A DNA stretch of 64,000 nt from assembly GCA_944323205.1 (NCBI GenBank), contig CALURO010000002.1, positions 62,001-126,000 of the forward strand, read 5' to 3'. Position 1 is the stretch's first letter; every line of letters begins with the position of its first letter. The stretch comes from an uncultured Mucispirillum sp. Lineage in GTDB: Bacteria > Chrysiogenota > Deferribacteres > Deferribacterales > Mucispirillaceae. The position numbers were made by a program, and so were the translations under genes. This document shows positions 17,765 through 25,701 of the stretch, in pieces. The notes under the pieces were generated by a model, which saw only the letters and a program-made list of their open reading frames with translations, made no database searches and was not told where the DNA came from.

Positions 17765-18619
17765 CTAATAAATATTATCTATTTTTTTAAGTGTTGCATT
17801 ATATATACTTTCTCTTTCTTCTATCATCTGTCTTAAATGAAAATATGAATAAGGCAGCGAAAGCACTATTGCAGAAGTTGCATTATCTTTAGAATCTGTA
17901 TGCAGGCTTGTAATAATAACTTTTGTAGTTAAATCTTTTGCTGCTCGGATTAATGTAATATCATTATCTTCAATAGAGCTTATAATAACATTAACTCTTG
18001 CACTGCTGCCTGTTGGGATATATGGCTCAATCTTTTTAGAAAAGGCTTTTGAGCGTGCAAGAAAAGTATCTGATGTTGTGAAAAATTCTGTTTCACCAGA
18101 AAACTGTAATATATTAAATGGTGTTTTGTTCTCTATGGTGAAAGCAAGTTGAATAATATTATCATCGCCAATATTTGTATTTATATCTTTTATAATAACA
18201 TCTTTTGCATATTCTTTTGTATTTTTAAATGTTTTTTCTATATTATTAAGCATTTTTGTAACATTTCTATCACGCTCCATATCTTCATCCAGCCTATCTT
18301 TTAATATTTTCTTGTATTCTGCTATAATCTGCTCTGGAGTTTTACCGTTTAACCTTTTATATAAGTCTTCTGCCAATACAGCCTCATCACCTGATAAAAT
18401 ATAGCCCTGAGATGTGGCATCTGGTAAATATACCGATATTGGTCCTTTAATATATGAGCATACTGTAGAATTAATCTGGGCACACACTATATTTATTTTA
18501 TTCTGTAAATCATAAAAATCTTCTGCCTGAATAGGCACTTCCATAACATTCACTTTTTCCTTTTTGCAGCCTGTAAAAGTAAATAATATTACAGATAAGA
18601 TTATTATATATTTTTTCAT
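17765..18619 (-). CDS. Putative lipoprotein of unknown function
   Basis: 284 residues with a lipoprotein signal peptide MKKYIIILSVILFTFTGC (lipobox FTGC). The middle (about 85-130) is Lys/Glu/Asp-rich and helical. The second half looks like a beta-sandwich, with NIGDDNIIQLAFTIENKTPF near residue 150, reminiscent of conserved DUF-type periplasmic domains with immunoglobulin-like folds, but no family is recognised. It heads a likely two-gene unit with the M3 oligopeptidase. It is divergent from htpG, and the shared 210-bp region contains CIRCE. Confidence 0.75.
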   Translation of the reverse strand: MKKYIIILSVILFTFTGCKKEKVNVMEVPIQAEDFYDLQNKINIVCAQINSTVCSYIKGPISVYLPDATSQGYILSGDEAVLAEDLYKRLNGKTPEQIIAEYKKILKDRLDEDMERDRNVTKMLNNIEKTFKNTKEYAKDVIIKDINTNIGDDNIIQLAFTIENKTPFNILQFSGETEFFTTSDTFLARSKAFSKKIEPYIPTGSSARVNVIISSIEDNDITLIRAAKDLTTKVIITSLHTDSKDNATSAIVLSLPYSYFHLRQMIEERESIYNATLKKIDNIY

Positions 18620-18733
18620 AATATCCTCAAAATAAAATACTTAAAGTCATAATTTACCATAACAAAAGCATATAAATCAAGGATTATATAGGTTAACTTA
18701 TCAAATAAATTATGCTTATTTAATTTTAATCTC

Positions 18734-18762
18734 TTGACAATATGGCATATACTTATTACATT
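18734..18762 (+). promoter_or_regulatory. Sigma-70 promoter of htpG
   Basis: TTGACA (18734-18739), 17-nt spacer, TACATT (18757-18762). The transcription start would fall at the left arm of the CIRCE operator. Confidence 0.7.
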
Positions 18763-18766
18763 ATCT

Positions 18767-18793
18767 TTGGCACTCAAAGACTATGAGTGCTAA
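18767..18793 (+). promoter_or_regulatory. CIRCE operator (HrcA binding site) of htpG
   Basis: TTGGCACTC (18767-18775), 9-nt spacer, GAGTGCTAA (18785-18793). It differs from the canonical TTAGCACTC-N9-GAGTGCTAA at a single base. It lies directly downstream of the -10 box and 37 bp before ATG, the typical position for HrcA repression. Confidence 0.92.
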
Positions 18794-18830
18794 TAATTTT
18801 AAAATTATATTAATTTTAGGAGATAGATTT

Positions 18831-20726
18831 ATGTCACAAACTATGGAGTTTAAAACAGAAGTATCTAAGTTATTAGATATTGTTATCCATTCTCTTTATT
18901 CTAATAAGGATATTTTTTTAAGAGAGCTTATATCTAATGCAAGCGATGCAATAGATAAAATCCGCTATGAAGGTTTGCTAGACCAAAGCAAATATGAAAA
19001 CGATACTGACTGGAAAATAAAACTTACACCAAATAAAGCTGCAGGCACACTTACTATATCAGATAATGGTATAGGTATGGATTATGATGAGGTTATCAAT
19101 ACATTAGGAACAATTGCAAACAGCGGCACAAAAGAATTTATGAAAATGCTTGAAGAAAAAAATGCAAAAGATGCCATAGAATTAATCGGCCAGTTTGGTG
19201 TTGGTTTTTATTCTGCATTTATGGTGGCAGATAAAGTTACTGTTATCACAAGAAAAGCAGGGCAGGAAAAAGGTGTTAAATGGGAAAGCGAGGCAGCTGG
19301 CACTTTTGAAATAAGCGAAGCAGTTAGAACAAGTCGCGGAACAGATATTATTCTTCATTTAAAAGAAGATGATAAAAAATATCTTGATGAATGGACATTA
19401 AGAGATTTAGTTTCAAAATATTCTGACTATATAGAGCACCCTATAGTTATGGATATTGAGAGACCTAAAAAAGATGAAGAAGGAAAACCTCTTGATGAAA
19501 AAGAAATAAAAGAAGAAGTATTAAACTCAAGAAAAGCTATATGGTTAAGAAATAAATCAGAAATTACACAAGATGAGTATAATGATTTTTATAAACATAT
19601 AACTCATGATTATTCTGACCCTTTAAAAACAATCCACTTTAAAGTGGAAGGTACTCATGAATTTGCAGGGCTTTTATATATACCAAAAATGAAACCTTTT
19701 GATATTATATATAAAGAATATAAATCAGGCCCTATGCTCTATGTAAAAAGAGTGCAGATTATGGAACACTGCGAAGAGCTTTTACCACCTTATTTAAGGT
19801 TTGTAAAAGGTGTTGTAGAATCAAATGATTTACCACTTAATATTTCAAGGGAAATACTGCAGAATAATAGACTTATTGAAGTTATGCGCAAAAATATCAC
19901 TAAAAGAGTGCTTGATGCCTTAACTGAAATGAAAAATAAAGAATATGATACTTATGTATCATTTTACAAAGAATTTGGCAGAATATTAAAAGAAGGTCTG
20001 CATTTTGAATATGATAAAAAAGAAAATATTGCAGATTTAGTTTTAGCAGAATCTACTGCCACAGAAGATGGCAAATATACTACTTTTGCAGACTACATCA
20101 GCCGTATGAAAGAAGGGCAGAACGATATTTACTATATCTTATCAGCATCAAGAGCAGAAGCTATGGCCAGCCCGTATATGGAAGGCTTAACTAATAAAGG
20201 CTATGAAGTGCTTATATTAACTGATGATATAGATGATATAGTTATATCTGCCCTTGGAGAATATAAAGGCAAACAGTTTAAATCAGTTGTAAAAGGCGAT
20301 ATGAACTTAACTGATGAAGAAAAAGCAGCAAAAGAAAAGAAAACTGAAGAATTAAGCTCTATTTTAGGCTTTATTAAAGAACAGTTAAAAGATAAAGTGG
20401 CAGATGTTCGCCTTTCAAGCAGGCTTACAGACAGCCCTGTATGTCTTGTTCGCGGTGAAACAGATTTTGACCCACATATAGAGCAGATTATGAAAGCTAT
20501 GGGGCAAAGCTATATGGCAGCAAAACGCACTATGGAAATCAATGCAGAACACCCATTATTTGTTAAATTAAATGAAGTGTTCAATAAAGATAAAGAAAAC
20601 CCAGTGTTAAAAGAATATGTAGACCTGCTTTATGATGAAGCCTTAATATTAGAAGGAGCAAAACCAGTAGATGCAGGACTTTTTGCAAAAAGAGTAGCAT
20701 CACTTATGATAAAAGGTTTAGAATAA
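18831..20726 (+). CDS. htpG: Chaperone HtpG (Hsp90)
   Basis: 631 residues from ATG 18831, with TAGGAG at 18817-18822; an ATG at 18783 lies inside CIRCE and is not the start. The GHKL ATPase domain shows ELISNASDAIDKIR, DNGIGM and GQFGVGFYSAFMV. The middle domain has LYIPKMKPFD and SNDLPLNISREILQ, and the C-terminal dimerisation domain ends normally, without MEEVD. It acts in the cytoplasm as an ATP-dependent chaperone. Expression is predicted to rise on heat shock through HrcA release from the adjacent CIRCE. It is monocistronic with a strong terminator. Confidence 0.97.
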   Translation: MSQTMEFKTEVSKLLDIVIHSLYSNKDIFLRELISNASDAIDKIRYEGLLDQSKYENDTDWKIKLTPNKAAGTLTISDNGIGMDYDEVINTLGTIANSGTKEFMKMLEEKNAKDAIELIGQFGVGFYSAFMVADKVTVITRKAGQEKGVKWESEAAGTFEISEAVRTSRGTDIILHLKEDDKKYLDEWTLRDLVSKYSDYIEHPIVMDIERPKKDEEGKPLDEKEIKEEVLNSRKAIWLRNKSEITQDEYNDFYKHITHDYSDPLKTIHFKVEGTHEFAGLLYIPKMKPFDIIYKEYKSGPMLYVKRVQIMEHCEELLPPYLRFVKGVVESNDLPLNISREILQNNRLIEVMRKNITKRVLDALTEMKNKEYDTYVSFYKEFGRILKEGLHFEYDKKENIADLVLAESTATEDGKYTTFADYISRMKEGQNDIYYILSASRAEAMASPYMEGLTNKGYEVLILTDDIDDIVISALGEYKGKQFKSVVKGDMNLTDEEKAAKEKKTEELSSILGFIKEQLKDKVADVRLSSRLTDSPVCLVRGETDFDPHIEQIMKAMGQSYMAAKRTMEINAEHPLFVKLNEVFNKDKENPVLKEYVDLLYDEALILEGAKPVDAGLFAKRVASLMIKGLE

Positions 20727-20733
20727 TAATAAA

Positions 20734-20770
20734 AAGGGAAAAGGTTATATGCCTTTTCCCTTATTTTTTA
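20734..20770. terminator. Bidirectional terminator between htpG and the DUF4143 ATPase gene
   Basis: 11-bp perfect stem AAGGGAAAAGG / CCTTTTCCCTT (20734-20744 with 20752-20762), 7-nt loop, flanked by A-rich sequence on the left and T-rich sequence on the right. It can therefore serve both convergent genes. Confidence 0.88.
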
Positions 20771-20802
20771 TGGTGCAGAACTAGTTTGTATTTTTTAATG
20801 TA

Positions 20803-22098
20803 TTATAGATAATTTTCATAAAAATTTATGGCATAAAGTGGTATGTCGATTAGGTTATCAGTGACTTTATAATCAGCTAAAGAAAACCTTAATGCTTTTA
20901 CTGGCTTATACTTATCAATATAGACTTTTAAACTTTTTGCTTTTAGATTAATTCCTGCTTTCACTTCCACAGGTATAATAATTCCTTTATATTCTATTAA
21001 AAATTCAATTTCTGCACTATTTCTATTGTTTGTATAATAGTATAAGTTTTTATGTTTTATTATAAGCTGTTCTAAAACATACTGTTCTGTATATATTCCC
21101 TTAAATCTTATAAAAATATCTTCATTAAGCAAGGTTTGTTTATCCAAATTAGCCATAGCACCAAGCAGACCAATATCAAGCATATATATTTTAAAGGCTT
21201 TTATATCTTTATATGCACTCAATGGGATATCAGGGGTATTTACATTATGCACTATATATATAAGCCCTGCATTATAAAGCCACATAATAGCTTTTTCATA
21301 TTCTTTTGCTTTTGCTCCATCTTTTATAATACCATATATAAACTTTTTATTTTCTTTTGCAAGCTGTGATGGTATAGAGTTCCATACTTCTCGTATTCTT
21401 GGTATTTCGTTATTTGGTGTATGTTTTGTAAAATCATATTCATAAGATAATAAAATATTTTTTTGCAGCTCTCTTGCTTTGTCATAATCATTGTTATTGA
21501 TAAAATTCTGAACTACTTCTGGCATACCGCCAATATATGAATATATTTTTAAAAACTTTTTAAGCTCATCTTTAAAAGTTAGTAACAGTGATGTATTTTT
21601 ATCTTCTATTATTCTTATTAATTGCTCTTTACCACATGCATCTAAAAATTCTGTAAATGTAAGTGGATAAAGTTTTAAAAAGTTAACTTTTCCAACAGGA
21701 AAGGAAGTATTTTGATGTATTGAAATACCTAAAAGAGAGCCTGCACAAACAATGTGATATTCTGGAGTTTCTTCGTAAAAATATTTTAATGCTTTTAAAG
21801 CATTTGGAATTTCCTGTATTTCATCAAATATTATGAGAGTATCTTCTGCTGTAATTTTTTGACTGCATATAATTTCTAATGCTGCTATAATATTATGAAT
21901 ATTAATATTTTCTTGAAATACATTTTCTAACTGCTTATTATTATCAAAATTAATATATATAGTATGGCTGTAATAAAGCCTGCCAAACTCTTTCATAAGC
22001 CATGTTTTGCCAACCTGTCTTGCACCTTGTATGACTAATGGCTTTCTATCTGTATTTTCTTTCCATTTTATTAAATCATTTATTGCATATCGTTTCAT
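20803..22098 (-). CDS. AAA ATPase with DUF4143 domain
   Basis: 431 residues from ATG 22098, supported by GGAGCAG 7 bp upstream; the frame extends further but without a ribosome-binding site. The Walker A GARQVGKT (25-32), Walker B LIIFDEIQEI (about 86-95) and sensor CAGSLLG define the AAA_14 ATPase. The C-terminal DUF4143 domain carries IEFLIEYKGIIIPVEVKAG, a PD-(D/E)XK-like nuclease motif (E-x9-E-x-K). These proteins are widespread in host-associated and anaerobic bacteria, often in large paralogous families, and their biological role is not established. A set of three repeats lies upstream. Confidence 0.9.
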   Translation of the reverse strand: MKRYAINDLIKWKENTDRKPLVIQGARQVGKTWLMKEFGRLYYSHTIYINFDNNKQLENVFQENINIHNIIAALEIICSQKITAEDTLIIFDEIQEIPNALKALKYFYEETPEYHIVCAGSLLGISIHQNTSFPVGKVNFLKLYPLTFTEFLDACGKEQLIRIIEDKNTSLLLTFKDELKKFLKIYSYIGGMPEVVQNFINNNDYDKARELQKNILLSYEYDFTKHTPNNEIPRIREVWNSIPSQLAKENKKFIYGIIKDGAKAKEYEKAIMWLYNAGLIYIVHNVNTPDIPLSAYKDIKAFKIYMLDIGLLGAMANLDKQTLLNEDIFIRFKGIYTEQYVLEQLIIKHKNLYYYTNNRNSAEIEFLIEYKGIIIPVEVKAGINLKAKSLKVYIDKYKPVKALRFSLADYKVTDNLIDIPLYAINFYENYL

Positions 22099-22135
22099 AT
22101 TTTCTGCTCCATATAATATAAATATATTATTATTT

Positions 22136-22220
22136 ACTTTTTTTACAAGGAAAAAAATGTAAAATATATCACTTTTTACAATGAAAAAGTGCATAATATT
22201 CCACTTTTTACATGGAAAGA
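22136..22220 (-). promoter_or_regulatory. Three phased repeats upstream of the DUF4143 ATPase gene
   Basis: Read on the minus strand: TTTCCATGTAAAAAGTG, TTTCATTGTAAAAAGTG and TTTCCTTGTAAAAAAAG, spaced about 32-34 bp apart (about three helical turns), ending 38 bp before the ATG. The middle copy is also part of a palindrome (CACTTTTTACAATGAAAAAGTG at 22170-22191 is close to self-complementary). They may be operator or promoter repeats specific to this gene family. Confidence 0.6.
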
Positions 22221-22313
22221 TGTTGCAGTTTGAAAATAGTTTAAGTAAATACTGGTTTAAATTTAATACATATTAAAGTATGTAACAGGTGAACAGCAGG
22301 GCTTATATAAATG

Positions 22314-22970
22314 TTATTTATTTGGTTTTCTGCTTTTTGTTTTAATTAATTCACTGATAGCATCTATTACTTTATTAGAGTATAATTTTTTTTGTGATGT
22401 AAAAAGTCTCATTAATGAAGCTAATTCTTTTTTACGAACAATATAGGTGTCTTTTACTTTGTATGATTTAATATCTGGTAATATGCACTTATCACCAAAA
22501 ACTATAATTGAATAATATGGTAGTTTGAATTTATCAAGAAACATTTTGCAGGCATTAAGATGGTTATTATTTTGTATCACAGGATTTAAAAAATCAATAC
22601 ATACATTATTATTTTTTATTTGAACCCAATTTTTATCATCTGCATCACCAATAACTTTGCTATTCATAAATTTGCATTCTATTATATATATTCCAGTATT
22701 ATGGATAGCAAGAACATCTATTTCTGTAACTCTGCCATTTGCACTATTAAGATAAATGTTTTGAAAAACCCATTCTTTTTTTATATAATGTGATATAATA
22801 TTGCTTATTTTCTGTTCAAAGTTTTTACCAACTTCTAAATTTGCGTCTGATTTTTGTTCTTTTTTCTTTTTTTGTTTTTGTTTAGGTGTATATCTAGTGA
22901 AAAATACAAAATATATAAAATATATTAAAAAAATAGAGATTATAGTGAATAGAATATATATATCAAGCAT
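22314..22970 (-). CDS. Membrane-anchored NERD (nuclease-related) domain protein
   Basis: 218 residues. One N-terminal transmembrane helix (about 5-25) is followed by a Lys-rich stretch and a NERD domain (about 50-160). The PD-(D/E)XK-like motif is visible as VTEIDVLAIHNTGIYIIECK (D and E-C-K). NERD domains are predicted to process or bind nucleic acids; the substrate is unknown. It lies in the same orientation as the DUF4143 ATPase gene but about 215 bp upstream, separated by that gene's repeats, so it is probably a separate unit. Confidence 0.85.
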   Translation of the reverse strand: MLDIYILFTIISIFLIYFIYFVFFTRYTPKQKQKKKKEQKSDANLEVGKNFEQKISNIISHYIKKEWVFQNIYLNSANGRVTEIDVLAIHNTGIYIIECKFMNSKVIGDADDKNWVQIKNNNVCIDFLNPVIQNNNHLNACKMFLDKFKLPYYSIIVFGDKCILPDIKSYKVKDTYIVRKKELASLMRLFTSQKKLYSNKVIDAISELIKTKSRKPNK

Positions 22971-23030
22971 TAAATAATACCCCTTAATATATATTATGAA
23001 AGTGTATTCAAAATGTAAAGATAAATATCT

Positions 23031-23275
23031 AGGGGTCCCCCATTTTTTACAACACCTTATGTCACTCAGACGAGCGTTTTATGCGAGGACTGCCGATTTC
23101 CCGAGCGAATAGTGAGGAATCAGAAATCGCACAGGCTTAGTATTTTTTATTATTGTTAAATAAGATTCTTCGCCTACTATCGCAGGCTCTGAATGACAGT
23201 TATTACAATTATTTATATTTTTACATATATTATCAAGTAGTTACAGCATTTTTTAATAAAAAATGGGGGGAGCAG
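23031..23275 (+). repeat. MITE-like element (full composite copy)
   Basis: Left end AGGGGTCCCCCATTTTTTAC, then ACACCTTATGTCACTCAGACGAGCG, the GATTTCCCGAGCG core, ATTCTTCGCC...GGCTCTGAATGAC, an AT-rich arm (TTATTTATATTTTTACATAT...AAGTAGTTAC), and right end TTAATAAAAAATGGGGGG. The outer ends are inverted (CCCCCATTTTTT versus AAAAAATGGGGG). It occupies the gap between the NERD and thermonuclease genes. No transposase is present. Confidence 0.8.
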
Positions 23276-23329
23276 AAAGATTAATATATGTTATAATATA
23301 TTTTTTATAATTTCAAATAAACTTTTATA

Positions 23330-23869
23330 CTACATTAAATACTTTACAGCTTTTAAAAGTATTCGCATTAAGTCTTCCATATCATCATTATTATTAGACT
23401 TATTTTCTCTTCTATAATCCCATGGTGCCTGTGGGTTACTGCCTTTCCAAAGTCCAAGTTTTTGTTTTCTGGCATTTTTTTCGGCTTCTGCATATTTTTT
23501 AGACTTATAATAATATTTATAATGCCATGCTAGGCCTGCTTTTATCATTTCATAATTTAAGTCTTTATTATCTCCATAAAGAGTAGCAACTACTCTGCCA
23601 TAGTCATCTTTACTGTGTATTTTATATGTAAGATGTTTATTTTTAACTATTTTTCGCAGATAATCTCTAGATGCTTTTCCATATTTTTGTGTTGTTTCTG
23701 GAGCATCTATACCATAAAGCCTGATTTTAATTTTTTTATTACTGCCATTTATAATATTTAAAGTATCGCCATCAGGAATAGATATGATTTTTTTAATACT
23801 TTCATCAGCCAGTACTGTAAAAGGAAGTATAATTATAAAAACAAAAAATATTAAAAAAGCATTTCTCAT
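23330..23869 (-). CDS. Secreted thermonuclease family protein (SNase-like)
   Basis: 179 residues from ATG 23869, preceded by GAGAG; a longer start at 23902 lacks a ribosome-binding site. A Sec signal peptide (about 1-20, MRNAFLIFFVFIIILPF) is followed by a staphylococcal-nuclease domain with PDGDTLNI, KIRLYGIDAPE (catalytic Arg and Asp) and DDYGRVVATLY. The NYEMIKAGLAWHY and KLGLWKG segments complete the TNase signature. It is a Ca2+-dependent endonuclease of DNA/RNA acting outside the cytoplasm, perhaps for nutrient scavenging or degradation of extracellular DNA. It is divergent from the TolC gene. Confidence 0.93.
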   Translation of the reverse strand: MRNAFLIFFVFIIILPFTVLADESIKKIISIPDGDTLNIINGSNKKIKIRLYGIDAPETTQKYGKASRDYLRKIVKNKHLTYKIHSKDDYGRVVATLYGDNKDLNYEMIKAGLAWHYKYYYKSKKYAEAEKNARKQKLGLWKGSNPQAPWDYRRENKSNNNDDMEDLMRILLKAVKYLM

Positions 23870-24079
23870 AAGTAATCTCTCATTATTATTTAACACATTC
23901 AAAATATTTGTTGGTGATTATTTGATTTTAGTTGTTGCAAAAATACTAATAAATACATTAATATCTTTTGAGTAATTTATAAGTTATAAAGAACTTTAAT
24001 AAATATAAAATGTCTTATTCATAATTGCAACTATTTTATTAAAATATGTCCGCACTGTGCATTATGTAATATAAATAGA

Positions 24080-24110
24080 TTGACAAATTTATATAAGTTA
24101 TGTAACTTAT
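24080..24110 (+). promoter_or_regulatory. Promoter with overlapping dyad upstream of the TolC-like gene
   Basis: TTGACA (24080-24085) with 17-nt spacing to TAACTT (24103-24108). A perfect 8-bp dyad ATAAGTTA-TG-TAACTTAT (24093-24110) covers the -10 region and most of the spacer, the position expected for a repressor operator. Confidence 0.55.
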
Positions 24111-24137
24111 GAATTTTAGTTTTTATTAGGAGATAAT

Positions 24138-25499
24138 ATGTTTAAACACTTGATTTTAATTATTGCTGTGGCTGTTATGCCTTTAACAGCATCTGCTCTA
24201 ACTATTGATGAAACAGTTACATTAGCTCTTGACACAAACAATAATATTAAAAGCAAGCAGTATACAGTAAAATCTAAAGAACTGTTATCTGATAATGCTA
24301 TCCTTGTTTTTCTTCCTTCTATTGGTGCAAGTTATGATTATTCATATTCTTGGACTGATAGAACAAAAGCTGCAAATACAAAAACAAATGGTGATTTATC
24401 TACATTAAGTGCTTATGTAAATTTAAATTTATTTAACGGGCTGTCGGATTTATTTGGTTATCAGCTTGCAAAACTTAATGAAGAGATGGCTGTTTCAGAT
24501 TTAAATGCTACATCTTATCAGACAATTCTTGATGCTCAGACTGCTTTTATAGGTGTTTTACAGGCAAAGAGTAATCTTGAAGTTGCAGAAAGTAATTTAA
24601 AGTTACTTGAAATGCAGAAAAGAGATGCTCAAATATCAGCAGATAACGGCTTAATAGCAAAAAATGATTTATTGCAGACAGAGGCATATTTAGCTCAAGC
24701 AGTTTTGCAAAAAATAACAGCTGAAAGTAGTGTTACAACAGCAGTGCAAAGTCTTGAAAAAGTAATGAATAGAAAGCTGGCTCCAAATGAAGAACTTATA
24801 GAGCCTGTTTTTATGGATATCAATCTTGAAAGTGAAGATGTGTTAAAAGAAAAAATGTTTGCAAACAGAAGTGATTTAAAACAATTAGAGCAGTCTTATG
24901 AAGCTGCTAAAAAAACAGAAAACCGTTCATTAAGCGGTGTATATCCAACTATAGATGCATCATTTAATTATGCAGGATATGGCGATTCTGCTGACCCATT
25001 TGCTGGAAACCCAGGTGGAATGGATTCAAATATGACAGTTGGAGTTACTGCATCATGGAATCTTTTATCAATTGCATCTTCTTCTGTTCAGTCTATTTCA
25101 GATAAAAGAACTCGTCAGGCACTTGCTTACTCTATTGCAGATACAAAACAAAGTATGGTTTTAGATTTACAAAATAAAATTGAAACATATTACACTTCAA
25201 AAGCACAGCTTATGCAGGCTATAATATCTGTGCAGCATGCAGAAGAAAATTACCGTGTAACTAAAAACCGTTATGACCAAAGTGCTGCAACTATGACTGA
25301 GCTTTTAGATGCATCATCTATTCTTAATCAGGCAAAAATGGCAGAATCAAATGCAAGATACAGTGTTATGTCTTCTGTATATAATTTAGAATGGGCAATT
25401 CAGGAAAAACTGCCTGTTCATGAAGTGCAGCAGGATAACGGCACAATGATACCTGGAAATAATAATTCTGCAGCCCCAGCTAACAGACCTTTAAGATAG
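24138..25499 (+). CDS. TolC family outer-membrane channel protein
   Basis: 453 residues, with AGGAG 8 bp before ATG. A signal peptide (about 1-20, ending ASA) precedes two outer-membrane efflux protein (OEP) repeats: LTIDETVTLALDTNNNIKSK at the N-terminus and the coiled-coil hairpins (LEVAESNLKLLEMQKRDAQI; YRVTKNRYDQSAATMTELLD). Trimeric TolC proteins form the outer-membrane exit duct for RND, MFS or ABC exporters and type I secretion. No pump or adaptor gene is adjacent, so its partners are elsewhere. It is monocistronic with promoter, dyad and terminator. The C-terminal tail is Asn/Ala/Pro-rich. Confidence 0.93.
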   Translation: MFKHLILIIAVAVMPLTASALTIDETVTLALDTNNNIKSKQYTVKSKELLSDNAILVFLPSIGASYDYSYSWTDRTKAANTKTNGDLSTLSAYVNLNLFNGLSDLFGYQLAKLNEEMAVSDLNATSYQTILDAQTAFIGVLQAKSNLEVAESNLKLLEMQKRDAQISADNGLIAKNDLLQTEAYLAQAVLQKITAESSVTTAVQSLEKVMNRKLAPNEELIEPVFMDINLESEDVLKEKMFANRSDLKQLEQSYEAAKKTENRSLSGVYPTIDASFNYAGYGDSADPFAGNPGGMDSNMTVGVTASWNLLSIASSSVQSISDKRTRQALAYSIADTKQSMVLDLQNKIETYYTSKAQLMQAIISVQHAEENYRVTKNRYDQSAATMTELLDASSILNQAKMAESNARYSVMSSVYNLEWAIQEKLPVHEVQQDNGTMIPGNNNSAAPANRPLR

Positions 25500-25515
25500 A
25501 TATAATAAAAAATAT

Positions 25516-25544
25516 GCGGAGATTTCATATAGTCTCCGCTTTTT
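25516..25544 (+). terminator. Rho-independent terminator of the TolC-like gene
   Basis: GCGGAGATT / AGTCTCCGC (25516-25524 with 25531-25539, one wobble) followed by TTTTT, 17 bp after the stop. Confidence 0.88.
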
Positions 25545-25701
25545 AAGATAATTTTTATCTACATATTTTTTACACTTTTTTTAAAAATCATAAAAAAACA
25601 CTTGATTTTATCATATATTTTATATAGAAATGATATGAATAAAATTAATATAAGTTTTCAATATTAAATAATATAAATATTTATATGGGAAAGGAGTAAA
25701 T

